Program-made: the position numbers and the translations under genes
In this document: positions 1 through 5,896 of the stretch, in pieces
Position numbering within the stretch: the stretch's first letter is position 1
Layout: every line of letters begins with the position of its first letter
Source of the DNA: Ruminococcaceae bacterium UBA1691
GTDB taxonomy: Bacteria; Bacillota; Clostridia; Oscillospirales; Acutalibacteraceae
DNA length: 6,907 nucleotides
Reading direction: 5' to 3'
NCBI GenBank assembly: GCA_002320555.1
Contig: DCJV01000130.1
Location: forward strand, 9,395 to 16,301
Notes under the pieces: generated by a model
Told to the model about the DNA's origin: nothing
The model's database searches: none
The model's input: only the letters and a program-made list of their open reading frames with translations

Positions 1-329
1 CCGTGCATATAGATGCGGTTTGCCGGGAAGCCTGCCTGTAGTGCGGTATATAGCTCGCCGCCGGAGACGACGTCGAGCCCCATACCCTCCTCCTTGCAGA
101 TGCGGCACATCTCCTTGCAGGAGAAGGCCTTGCTCGCATAGAGCACATGGCCGTGGCCGTGATAGGTCTCGTTCATAGATTCCACGAAATCGCGGCAGTG
201 TTGCCGAATCTGATTTTCGTCCATCACATAGACCGGCGTGCCGAATTCTTTTGCAAGCTCCACCGTATCAAGCCCGCCGATTGTCAGGTGACCCTGCTCA
301 TTCACATCCAGGCAGTCTGAAACAAACAT
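1..329 (-). CDS. lysA: Diaminopimelate decarboxylase, N-terminal part (runs off left edge)
   Basis: Catalyses the last step of lysine synthesis, the PLP-dependent decarboxylation of meso-diaminopimelate to L-lysine in the cytoplasm. Only the first 109 codons plus two bases are present; the rest lies left of position 1. The visible part is the start of a fold-type III alanine-racemase-like barrel. Residues 31-36 read TPVYVM, the usual opening strand. YASKAF at residues 64-69 contains the lysine (K67) expected to hold PLP. LDVVSGGEL at about 85-93 is also typical of the family, and the last residues (IYMHG) fit the next barrel strand. The ATG at 329 has AAGGAG at 340-345, 10 nt upstream, plus a second GGAG touching the start. 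It lies 56 nt downstream of engB on the same strand, so co-transcription is plausible. The family is clear; separation from other group IV decarboxylases rests on overall similarity. Confidence 0.93.
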   Translation of the reverse strand, partial: MFVSDCLDVNEQGHLTIGGLDTVELAKEFGTPVYVMDENQIRQHCRDFVESMNETYHGHGHVLYASKAFSCKEMCRICKEEGMGLDVVSGGELYTALQAGFPANRIYMH

Positions 330-359
330 CTCCAAAACACTCCTTCACATTCGTAGTCC

Positions 360-368
360 TTATCCACA
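360..368 (+). promoter_or_regulatory. Perfect match to the DnaA-box consensus between engB and lysA
   Basis: TTATCCACA lies in the AT-rich 56-nt gap between engB and lysA. It matches the classical DnaA-box nonamer exactly. Whether it is bound is unknown; a single box far from an origin can act as a regulatory site or be chance. Confidence 0.35.
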
Positions 369-385
369 AAATCTTCAAAAAATTT

Positions 386-976
386 TCAGGTGTTCTCTTC
401 CACAGCTGCGGCAATTTCCGTGCGAATCTCCTCCGCGCCCTCGCCGGTCACGGACGAGAAGGGGATCTTACGGATCTCCGGGTACGCGGCAAGCTCGTCC
501 TTCAGCGCTTCCATACGCGTGGCCCGCTCCGTTTTATTGAGCTTATCGCATTTGGTCAGGGCTATTACAAAGGGATACTGCATCTGGGCCAGATAGTCGA
601 GCATCGACAGGTCGTCCGCACTTGGCGGATGGCGCAGATCGATGAGCTGGATGACCAGGCGGATATCCCGCCCCGAGCCGAAATAGCCCTCCATCATTTC
701 CGCCCACCGTTTCTTCTCAGATTGTGCCACCTTGGCATAACCGTAGCCGGGCAGATCGGTCAGGCGCACGCCGTCCAGCGCGTAGAAATTGATCGTAATC
801 GTCTTGCCGGGTTTTGCGCTGACGCGGGCCAGGCTTTTGCGGTTGAGCAGCTTGTTAAGCAGGGAGGATTTGCCCACATTCGAGCGGCCGGAGAACGCGA
901 TCTCCGGCGCCGTGCAGGCAGGCAACTGCGCAAAAGTGCCGCAGGCCATTTCGAAGCGGGCATTATCAAAACGCAT
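386..976 (-). CDS. engB: Ribosome biogenesis GTP-binding protein EngB/YsxC/YihA
   Basis: Small TRAFAC-class GTPase that acts in late assembly of the 50S ribosomal subunit; the family is essential in several bacteria. The 196-residue product has the usual family length. All G motifs are visible in order: G1 GRSNVGKS at 30-37, the G2 region with PGKT at 56-59, G3 DLPGYGY at 74-80, G4 TKCD at 141-144 and G5 SSVTGEG at 174-180. The DLPGYGYA form of G3 is diagnostic for EngB. I chose the ATG at 976 because AGAGGGA sits just upstream at 981-987 and because MRFDNARF is a normal N-terminus. A 32-residue extension starting at 1072 is possible by frame alone but has no family support. It follows lon by 130 nt on the same strand, an order also known in Bacillus subtilis (lonA-ysxC). 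No separate promoter was recognised. Confidence 0.97.
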   Translation of the reverse strand: MRFDNARFEMACGTFAQLPACTAPEIAFSGRSNVGKSSLLNKLLNRKSLARVSAKPGKTITINFYALDGVRLTDLPGYGYAKVAQSEKKRWAEMMEGYFGSGRDIRLVIQLIDLRHPPSADDLSMLDYLAQMQYPFVIALTKCDKLNKTERATRMEALKDELAAYPEIRKIPFSSVTGEGAEEIRTEIAAAVEENT

Positions 977-1106
977 GAAATCCCTCTTTTCTGTATGACA
1001 ATCTGAGCTACGAAACGCAGCGAGTAACAGAGCAAAGGCCGCTACTTGCACATCAATCAAAGAGATGCACACTGCTTCCTGATACTGAAAAGCTTACGGC
1101 TATTTT
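977..1106 (-). other. lon-engB intergenic spacer, no clear promoter or terminator
   Basis: These 130 bases separate the lon stop from the engB start. A bulged inverted repeat (TGCATC and GATGTGCA on the minus strand) is present but weak, with no T-tract. I see no convincing -35/-10 pair. Read-through from lon into engB is therefore the simplest reading, though a weak internal promoter cannot be excluded. Confidence 0.4.
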
Positions 1107-3533
1107 TTACTGTGCCACCGTAGGCTGCTGCCGCGGTTTTATGTGCGGCACGGGGTCTACGGGGGCTTCCGCTTCCTCCGGAGCCGCGTTCTGCTGGCTG
1201 TTTTGCGGCAGCAGGGCGGTGCGGAATACGGTGGAAAGTTCGCTTGCAGGGACAAACTCCACGCCTGCGCGCACCGCCGGATCGATTTCCGCAAGGTCCG
1301 GCACATTGTCCGCCGGGATGACCACGGTTTTCACGCCGGTACGGTAGGCAGCCATGGATTTCTCCTTCAGGCCACCGATGGGAAGCACGCGCCCACGCAG
1401 GGTGATTTCGCCCGTCATGGCGAGATCGCGGCGCACCGGTACGTCCGTCAGCGCCGAGACGAGGGCAGTGGCCAGCGTAACGCCTGCGGAAGGGCCGTCC
1501 TTCGGAACGGCGCCTTCGGGCACATGGATGTGGATATCTTTTTCTTTATAGAAATTTTTATCGATATGCAGCGCATCCGCATGGCTGCGGATAAAGCTGA
1601 CCGCCGCATGGGCGGACTCCTTCATTACATCGCCAAGCGAACCGGTTAGCTCAAGCTTCCCGGTACCGTCCATCACAGCAACCTCCACAGGCATCGTTTC
1701 CCCGCCGACGGAAGTCCACGCAAGCCCCGTCACTACGCCGATTTCATCACGGGGCAGGATGGTTTCCGGCTTGAATTTCTGCGGGCCGAGGAAGCTTTCC
1801 AGCTCGCCTGCTGTGACAGTGACGCGCTTCTTCTCTCCATCGGCAATCTGCACTGCTGCACGGCGGCAGAGGGATGCAACGGCGCGCTCAAGCTTCCTGA
1901 CGCCCGCCTCACGGGTGTAGCCGTCGATGAGCGCATGGAGCGCATCGTCCTGAATGCGCAGGGTGCGTCCGCTCAAACCGTGGCGCTTTGTCTGCTTGGG
2001 GATAAGATGATCTTTTGCAATATGGAATTTTTCTTCGTGCGTATAGCTGGCAAGCTCGATGAGCTCCATGCGGTCGAGCAGGGGAGCGGGGATCGTGCTT
2101 GCATCATTGGCAGTGGTAATAAAAAGAACCTTGCTCAAATCAAAAGGAACCTCGATATAGTGATCGCGGAAGGCGAAATTCTGCTCGCCGTCGAGCGCCT
2201 CAAGCAGTGCCGAGGCAGGGTCGCCGCGGTAATCCGCGCCCACCTTGTCGATCTCATCGAGCAGGATCAGCGGATTGGAGCTGCCCGCCTGCTTCATTGC
2301 ATCCATAATGCGGCCGGGCATCGCGCCTATGTAGGTTTTGCGGTGGCCGCGGATCTCCGCCTCGTCGTGCACACCGCCCAGAGAAATCCGAACGTATTTG
2401 CGGCCCATCGCTTTCGCGACGGAGCGGGCGATCGACGTTTTGCCTACGCCGGGCGGTCCAACCAGGCAGATAATCTGCCCCTTACTGTCCGGCGACAGCT
2501 TGCGCACGGCCAGCATCTCGATCATGCGCTCCTTCACCTTGTTCAGGCCATAGTGGTCGCGGTCGAGCTGCCTGCGTGCCGCTGCCAAATCGAGGTGATC
2601 CTTGGTCCATTTGTTCCACGGAAGCGCCAGGACGGTGTCGAGATAGTTGCGCAAAACGGTTGCCTCTTGAGAGCCGGGGCCCATTTTAAAGAGCCGGCCG
2701 CAGGTTTCAAGCAGCTTTTCCTCCGTCTCCTGCGGCATGGAAGCGGCAAGGATCTTTTCGCGGTAGCTTTCTGCCTCGTCCTGCGGATTATCCACATCTC
2801 CGAGCTCCTCGGAGATAACCTTTAATTGCTCGCGTAGGAAATATTCGCGCTGATTTTTGTCCATCTGCTCCTGCACATGCTGCTGGATTTCCTCCTCCAC
2901 ACTCAGAAGCTCCGTCTCCCGTGTGAGGATGACGGAAAGCGCCTCCAGACGTTTGATGGGATTGAGCTCGCCGAGGATGCGCTGCTTATCTGTATAATCA
3001 AGCATGATATTGCCGGCGATGAAGTCGGCAAGGTCGCCCGCCTCATCATTGGCGAGGATAGCGAGCATCATGTCGGGCGCCACCTTGGGCGCCACCTCGG
3101 CGTAATCACCGAACAGATCCTTGATATGGCGCACGAGTGCAGTCTGATATAAATCGTCTGCCGCCCTTGCGCGGATCGTGCGCTTTTCGCGCACGATGCC
3201 GCAGAGATACGGCTCATCCTGTGTCATCTCGATGAGGCCCGCGCGGTAGCGCCCCTCGACCACAACGCGGATATTGTCCGTGCCGGGCAGGCGCAATACC
3301 TGGCGTACGGAGGCGATGACGCCGCAGGCATATAAATCCTCCTGTTTCGGATCATCAACCTGCAGCTCTTTTTGCGCGACCAAAAAAAGTTCCCGGTCGC
3401 CCTCCATGGCTGCATTGAGCGCTGCAATACTTTTTTTGCGGCCAATGTCAAAATGCAGCATCATTTTCGGAAATATAACAAGCCCGCGCAGCGCAACGAC
3501 GGGCAGCGTAGCGATTTGCAGTTCACGTTTCAT
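1107..3533 (-). CDS. lon: ATP-dependent Lon protease
   Basis: Cytoplasmic AAA+ serine protease that degrades misfolded and selected regulatory proteins. The 808-residue product has the full LonA layout. The N-terminal substrate-binding domain covers about 1-205 (LPVVALRGLVIFP near residue 10), followed by a charged helical linker at about 205-310. The AAA+ module has Walker A GPPGVGKT at 359-366, Walker B LILLDEIDK at 422-430, sensor-1 TTAND at 473-477, arginine finger R488 and sensor-2 R546 in GVRKLER. The protease domain has PKDGPSAG with catalytic Ser682 and GGLKEK with catalytic Lys725; the 43-residue spacing matches E. coli S679/K722. The start at 3533 (MKRELQ) is supported by AAAGGA at 3545-3550 and by homology. 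A longer frame beginning at 3659 is excluded because it would start inside the -10 box. After about residue 775 a tail of some 33 residues, rich in Pro, Gln, Ala and Glu, extends beyond the usual Lon end. Confidence 0.98.
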   Translation of the reverse strand: MKRELQIATLPVVALRGLVIFPKMMLHFDIGRKKSIAALNAAMEGDRELFLVAQKELQVDDPKQEDLYACGVIASVRQVLRLPGTDNIRVVVEGRYRAGLIEMTQDEPYLCGIVREKRTIRARAADDLYQTALVRHIKDLFGDYAEVAPKVAPDMMLAILANDEAGDLADFIAGNIMLDYTDKQRILGELNPIKRLEALSVILTRETELLSVEEEIQQHVQEQMDKNQREYFLREQLKVISEELGDVDNPQDEAESYREKILAASMPQETEEKLLETCGRLFKMGPGSQEATVLRNYLDTVLALPWNKWTKDHLDLAAARRQLDRDHYGLNKVKERMIEMLAVRKLSPDSKGQIICLVGPPGVGKTSIARSVAKAMGRKYVRISLGGVHDEAEIRGHRKTYIGAMPGRIMDAMKQAGSSNPLILLDEIDKVGADYRGDPASALLEALDGEQNFAFRDHYIEVPFDLSKVLFITTANDASTIPAPLLDRMELIELASYTHEEKFHIAKDHLIPKQTKRHGLSGRTLRIQDDALHALIDGYTREAGVRKLERAVASLCRRAAVQIADGEKKRVTVTAGELESFLGPQKFKPETILPRDEIGVVTGLAWTSVGGETMPVEVAVMDGTGKLELTGSLGDVMKESAHAAVSFIRSHADALHIDKNFYKEKDIHIHVPEGAVPKDGPSAGVTLATALVSALTDVPVRRDLAMTGEITLRGRVLPIGGLKEKSMAAYRTGVKTVVIPADNVPDLAEIDPAVRAGVEFVPASELSTVFRTALLPQNSQQNAAPEEAEAPVDPVPHIKPRQQPTVAQ
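2788..2796 (+). promoter_or_regulatory. Second perfect DnaA-box consensus match, inside lon
   Basis: TTATCCACA occurs again here, within the lon codons for the Asp-Val-Asp-Asn stretch (residues 246-249). Because it is embedded in coding sequence it may simply reflect codon choice. It is listed because it is identical to the site at 360-368 and in the same orientation. Confidence 0.2.
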
Positions 3534-3650
3534 GTTTATGACCATCCTTTCGTGGAAAATAGGCATTTGCTCTTTGCCGAACGATCGCAAACGGCTGTTT
3601 TCCCTAAAACGTGCAGGGAGTATACAAAAATGCATAATCCTTGATGGCTT

Positions 3651-3679
3651 ATTATACAATACCGGGACAGAACAATCAA
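3651..3679 (-). promoter_or_regulatory. Sigma-A-type promoter of lon
   Basis: On the minus strand TTGATT (3674-3679) and TATAAT (3651-3656) are separated by exactly 17 bp. The -10 is a perfect consensus and the -35 matches TTGA. Transcription should begin near 3644, giving a leader of about 110 nt before the lon start. I found no CIRCE element and no CtsR-type direct repeat near it, so classical heat-shock control is not visible. Confidence 0.8.
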
Positions 3680-3860
3680 GAAGCGCCTGCCCGGTAAATT
3701 TTACGAAAGAAATTCATGGCGAAAGGATTTTTGTGGGAAAAGCGGAAAGGCGGCGCTTTGCGGTGGAATATTCACTTTTTTGCCCGAAGGTATGGAATTT
3801 TGAAACGTTTTATTATCATGGGCTTATCAACATGAGCCCTTGAAACAGGAGGGATTTGGA
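3680..3860. other. Intergenic region upstream of the frameshifted plus-strand gene
   Basis: This stretch separates the divergent lon promoter from the plus-strand signal-peptide gene. No convincing sigma-A promoter for the plus-strand gene was found; TTGAAA at 3800-3805 lacks a partner -10 at normal spacing. A short hairpin (GGGCT 3820-3824 with AGCCC 3835-3839, 10-nt loop) lies just before the AGGAGG at 3847-3852. Nothing else recognisable is present. Confidence 0.4.
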
Positions 3861-4276
3861 ATGCAGAAAAAGCTATGCAACGGAACTGCGCTTTTCCTAC
3901 TGCTTGTGCTGGCTTTCAGCGCCGTGCCTACTGCGCTCGGCGCAAGCGCTCCGCTACCTGATTTTACACAGACACAGGAAGCATGGGACGGCTATTGGGA
4001 AACGGTCAAAGATGACGTTGGACAGATCGCATTGACGTCGGGCGCGGAAATGTACTGACCGTAAGGGCCTACCGCACGGACACCAATGCACTGATCGATT
4101 CGCCCTATGTCATTGAAAAAACGAAGCCCCAAGTACCGCCGGAGGAGGAAACCCGGCTGGAGGGCTGGCAATACGTGATGGAGGAGATTTTGGGCCCGTA
4201 TGCCGTTTTGGTGGAGCCGGCGCTGGCAATTGCTAAATTTGTGCTGCGGCAGATTTTTCCCTGCATGCTATCATAA
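3861..4276 (+). pseudogene. Frameshifted secreted or membrane protein gene of unknown function
   Basis: The first reading frame starts at an ATG with an excellent AGGAGG 8 nt upstream (3847-3852). It encodes 65 residues: a lysine-containing N-terminus, a hydrophobic core (LFLLLVLAFSAV, residues 11-22) and ALGASA near residues 25-30, which together look like a signal peptide. It stops at 4056-4058. A second frame, offset by one base, is open from 4016 to the TAA at 4274-4276. It reads as normal protein: VLTVRAYRTDTNALIDSP, then a Glu/Pro-rich stretch, then EILGPYAVLVEPALAIAKF. Joining the two between 4016 and 4056 gives about 138 residues, so the simplest explanation is one lost base around 4040-4050. 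A sequencing error, a true pseudogene or a recoding site could explain it; no classical slippery heptamer is visible. I recognise no family. It lies divergent from lon. Confidence 0.6.
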
Positions 4277-4465
4277 AACCGATATTAATGAAAAAGGCGC
4301 GTTGCAAAATGCAAATTTTTACATTTTGCAACGCGCTCATGCTGACTTGCTTGCAGCCGTCCCTTTGTTTTGGATTGATTTAAGAGGTGTGTACAGAAGA
4401 TGCCAGCTCATTTATTATGACTTTTATCTGCTGAAAAAGCTGGAAAGACGACAAAAAGTTTACAG
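4277..4465. other. Non-coding stretch with an inverted repeat
   Basis: Between the end of the broken gene and the spore-protein promoter I see no credible gene. A 112-codon open frame crossing the region (4200-4538) has no usable ribosome binding site and an implausible composition rich in Cys, Trp and Arg. The notable content is the perfect inverted repeat at 4297-4336, annotated separately. Confidence 0.5.
4297..4336. repeat. Perfect 15-bp inverted repeat with 10-nt loop
   Basis: GCGCGTTGCAAAATG at 4297-4311 is the exact reverse complement of CATTTTGCAACGCGC at 4322-4336, with CAAATTTTTA as the loop. Read on the minus strand the stem is followed by CCTTTTT, which resembles an intrinsic terminator. 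Read on the plus strand it is preceded by five A and followed by no T-tract. No minus-strand gene directly upstream needs terminating here, so its role is open: an orphan terminator, a repeat-element remnant or a structured RNA. Confidence 0.85.
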
Positions 4466-4494
4466 TTATAATTGCTCCGTATCATCCGATACTA
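4466..4494 (+). promoter_or_regulatory. Candidate sigma-G (forespore) promoter of the spore protein gene
   Basis: TTATA at 4466-4470 and GATACTA at 4488-4494 are 17 bp apart. Against the forespore consensus (GHATR, about 17-18 bp, CATWHTA) they match 4 of 5 and 6 of 7 positions. The distance to the AAGGAG at 4526-4531 leaves a short leader. The call is strengthened by the downstream gene type, since spore SASP genes are classical sigma-G targets. Confidence 0.55.
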
Positions 4495-4542
4495 GGAAGG
4501 CAAACGCGAAAAGTAATTTTGAAATAAGGAGTGTATAACGAA

Positions 4543-4740
4543 ATGGCTAGAAGCGGTAATTCCAGCATCGTTCCGGAGGCGCGCGAAGCGCTCAACCGTT
4601 TTAAGATGGAGGCTGCCAGCGAAGTCGGCGTAAACCTCAAGCAGGGTTACAATGGCGACCTGACGTCCCGTGAGGCTGGCTCTGTCGGTGGACAGATGGT
4701 CAAAAAGATGATCCAGTCTTATGAAAACGGCATGAAATAA
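4543..4740 (+). CDS. Alpha/beta-type small acid-soluble spore protein (SASP)
   Basis: DNA-binding protein of the dormant spore core. The family coats spore DNA, shifts it to an A-like form and protects it from UV and hydrolysis; it is degraded at germination to supply amino acids. The 65-residue product is the normal family size. The germination-protease site region is visible as KMEAASEVGV at 21-30, with expected cleavage between E23 and A24. The second family block is NGDLTSREAGSVGGQMVKKM at about 37-56. The ATG at 4543 gives the standard N-terminus MARSGNSS. AAGGAG at 4526-4531 lies 11 nt upstream, slightly long, and the in-frame GTG at 4531 is inside that site and is rejected. The gene appears monocistronic, with its own forespore-type promoter and its own terminator. 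The exact ssp letter cannot be assigned from sequence alone. Confidence 0.95.
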   Translation: MARSGNSSIVPEAREALNRFKMEAASEVGVNLKQGYNGDLTSREAGSVGGQMVKKMIQSYENGMK

Positions 4741-4757
4741 CAATCGTCTGTAGGCAA

Positions 4758-4795
4758 AGGGAGGCCGCGCATTGGCGCTGGCTTCCCTGTTTTTT
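4758..4795 (+). terminator. Rho-independent terminator after the SASP gene
   Basis: Positions 4758-4788 form a GC-rich stem of 13 pairs with one bulged T and the tetraloop ATTG, followed by TTTTTT at 4790-4795. It starts 18 nt after the SASP stop. On the opposite strand the stem is followed only by TTTG, so it may also slow transcription of the converging minus-strand gene, but weakly. Confidence 0.9.
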
Positions 4796-4829
4796 GATTC
4801 AGAGCACCATGGAATGATAAGCTTTTGCG

Positions 4830-5375
4830 TCACAGCTCAAGCACGCTCTCCGAGGCCTGCCCTGTGAGCAGAAGCACGGCGCACACGCTCAATAGCGAAT
4901 AGCCGGAAAGAGGTGCGTGCAGGACGATGCGTTTTTCACATGGCTCAAGCGTATGTCCATCGACTGTCGTAATGGCGCGCTGGATACTGACCACAGGGTC
5001 CGTATCTGAAATACTGGAAAGCGTCAGCGTATCCCGTGCGGTAAGGCCACAGGTCAGCGCGGTAGTGCCGGTGTGCAGAAGCATGCGTGCGGCGATTTCG
5101 TTTTCGGTTTCCAAGATAGAGATGACCCCGTCTGAAAGCGCAAGTGGATGGCTAAAAAGGGCCTGCCGGGTTTTGAAGATCAGAAGTGCCTGTTCGGCCT
5201 GAATGGAATCCAGCCGGCTGGTCTCATACAGGAGGAATCGTGCCGGACCGATGGCATATTGAGCGGCATGTGCTCCACAGATGTGAAGCACGCCGCCGTG
5301 CCGTTCCAAAACGCGGCAGAGAGGGAGCCGGATCGCTGCATCATTCTCCTCGCCCAGCAAAAAAATAGGTATCAT
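4830..5375 (-). CDS. Conserved-looking protein of unknown function, 181 residues
   Basis: I do not recognise this protein with certainty. It opens with a hydrophobic strand followed by LGEEND (MIPIFLLGEEND), a Rossmann-like start. A central part has GTTALTCGLTARDTLTLSSI at about 103-122. The tail is hydrophobic with small residues (LSGYSLLSVCAVLLLTGQ, about 156-173). The TCGLTARDTLTLSSI stretch followed by an all-beta-looking segment and a helical LL-rich end vaguely recalls the later part of Mur-ligase-like clostridial proteins, but no ATP-binding P-loop is present, so I assign no function. The ATG at 5375 has GGGAGG at 5383-5388, 7 nt upstream. An alternative start at 5471 would add 32 mostly basic residues and overlaps the preceding ORF's stop as ATGA, but has only a weak ribosome site. 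It converges on the SASP gene. Confidence 0.75.
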   Translation of the reverse strand: MIPIFLLGEENDAAIRLPLCRVLERHGGVLHICGAHAAQYAIGPARFLLYETSRLDSIQAEQALLIFKTRQALFSHPLALSDGVISILETENEIAARMLLHTGTTALTCGLTARDTLTLSSISDTDPVVSIQRAITTVDGHTLEPCEKRIVLHAPLSGYSLLSVCAVLLLTGQASESVLEL

Positions 5376-5467
5376 CCTGCTGCCTCCCGCGAAAGTTTTT
5401 CCAATATTTAATCCGCTGTTCGATAGTCTGGGCAAGAAGAAATGAAATATACGTATGCGCGCTCGCT
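5376..5467 (-). other. Spacer upstream of the 181-residue protein
   Basis: This 92-nt spacer contains the GGGAGG ribosome site (5383-5388) and an AT-rich stretch. No clear promoter or terminator is seen. The 32-codon N-terminal extension of the downstream gene would cover it if the 5471 start were used. Confidence 0.35.
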
Positions 5468-5686
5468 TCATTTCTCTTCACCCGCGTCCGCTGCGCTCTC
5501 ATCGATACCGTCGTCAGGCAGCTCGATCTCAACGCCGTTGAGCCACTGTATCCGTTTATTTGCAAGGCCACAGGGCGAAGGCTGGCTTCCGCCAGCCGAG
5601 GCCGAGAACGCAGCAAACGTGGCTTTGCGGCTACCGGGCGGCGCTGTTTCCCCTTGTTTACCGATGCTGTAAATTGAATATATCAT
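5468..5686 (-). CDS. Possible small protein, 72 residues, with a repeat-derived middle (doubtful)
   Basis: The ATG at 5686 has GGTGGAG at 5694-5700, 7 nt upstream, which is a good ribosome site. The product begins MIYSIYSIGKQG, continues through a Ser/Ala/Gly/Pro-rich stretch (about 13-43), and ends with KRIQWLNGVEIELPDDGIDE and a short acidic tail. The middle third is encoded by DNA full of small hairpins (5580-5597 and 5613-5628) and looks like an insertion of repetitive DNA rather than evolved protein, while both ends look more natural. It precedes the 181-residue gene on the same strand, and its TGA overlaps a possible ATG of that gene at 5471. I recognise no family. It could be a genuine small protein carrying an in-frame repeat insertion, or a chance ORF. 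Confidence 0.4.
   Translation of the reverse strand: MIYSIYSIGKQGETAPPGSRKATFAAFSASAGGSQPSPCGLANKRIQWLNGVEIELPDDGIDESAADAGEEK
5580..5628. repeat. Two adjacent small hairpins, candidate dispersed palindromic repeat
   Basis: GGCTGGC (5580-5586) and GCCAGCC (5591-5597) form a perfect 7-bp stem with loop TTCC. Fifteen bases on, GCAAA (5613-5617) and TTTGC (5624-5628) form a second stem with a 6-nt loop. The surrounding GC-rich DNA from about 5560 to 5660 includes GGGCG motifs at both ends. The packing of palindromes resembles REP-like elements, but only one copy is present in this window. Confidence 0.45.
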
Positions 5687-5758
5687 ATTTCTTCTCCACC
5701 GACAAGTTGTAAGGGCAGTATGGGCATGCGTACCCGCTTCGTTGGAAAGGAGCCTCGC

Positions 5759-5788
5759 TTGACAATGGCAAGTACAATTTGATATGAT
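5759..5788 (+). promoter_or_regulatory. Strong extended -10 sigma-A promoter of the pseudokinase gene
   Basis: TTGACA at 5759-5764 is a perfect -35. TATGAT at 5783-5788 is the -10, with an 18-bp spacer and an extended TGA just before it (5780-5782). Transcription should start near 5795, leaving a leader of about 140 nt. Confidence 0.8.
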
Positions 5789-5841
5789 AGCTCTAAACAA
5801 AAAGATTTCTTCCGTTTCCTTAAGAAGTGCAGAAACGAACA

Positions 5842-5896
5842 GCGGCTTTGGCCGCGCTTTTCCGGGATCGTCTGAGAGGGTGGAGCTTTACGATCC
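5842..5896 (+). other. Inverted repeats in the 5' leader of the pseudokinase gene
   Basis: Two potential hairpins occur between the promoter and the start codon. The first is GCGGC (5842-5846) with GCCGC (5851-5855), loop TTTG, followed by GCTTTTCC; it could act as a weak attenuator. The second is GGATCGT (5865-5871) with ACGATCC (5890-5896), a perfect 7-bp pair with an 18-nt loop. It does not match any riboswitch class that I can recognise. Confidence 0.35.

Noticed and set aside
251..1006. 251-codon plus-strand ORF opposite lysA and engB
   Set aside because: Antisense shadow of two well-supported genes, with Arg/His-rich low-plausibility protein.
977..1072. Extension of EngB by 32 residues from 1072
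   Set aside because: EngB proteins start near MRFDNARF, the 976 start has a ribosome site, and the extension is Cys/Leu/Ala-rich without family support.
1935..2825. 296-codon plus-strand ORF opposite lon
   Set aside because: Antisense to the AAA+ region of lon; a product of high-GC codon bias rather than a gene.
3534..3659. N-terminal extension of Lon by 42 residues from a start at 3659
   Set aside because: The extended frame would begin with TTG directly abutting, and reading through, the -10 TATAAT box, upstream of the predicted transcription start, and the extra residues do not resemble Lon. MKRELQ at 3533 has a ribosome site.
4047..4058. Programmed -1 frameshift site in the broken signal-peptide gene
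   Set aside because: No X XXY YYZ slippery heptamer in the correct frame and no clear downstream pseudoknot; a lost base or sequencing error is simpler.
4200..4538. 112-codon plus-strand ORF
   Set aside because: No ribosome site, odd composition, and it overlaps the broken gene, the inverted repeat and the SASP promoter.
5864..5896. Riboswitch (TPP-like CTGAGA motif) in the pseudokinase leader
   Set aside because: Only the short CTGAGA string is present; the other conserved TPP-riboswitch blocks are missing and the gene is not a thiamine gene.
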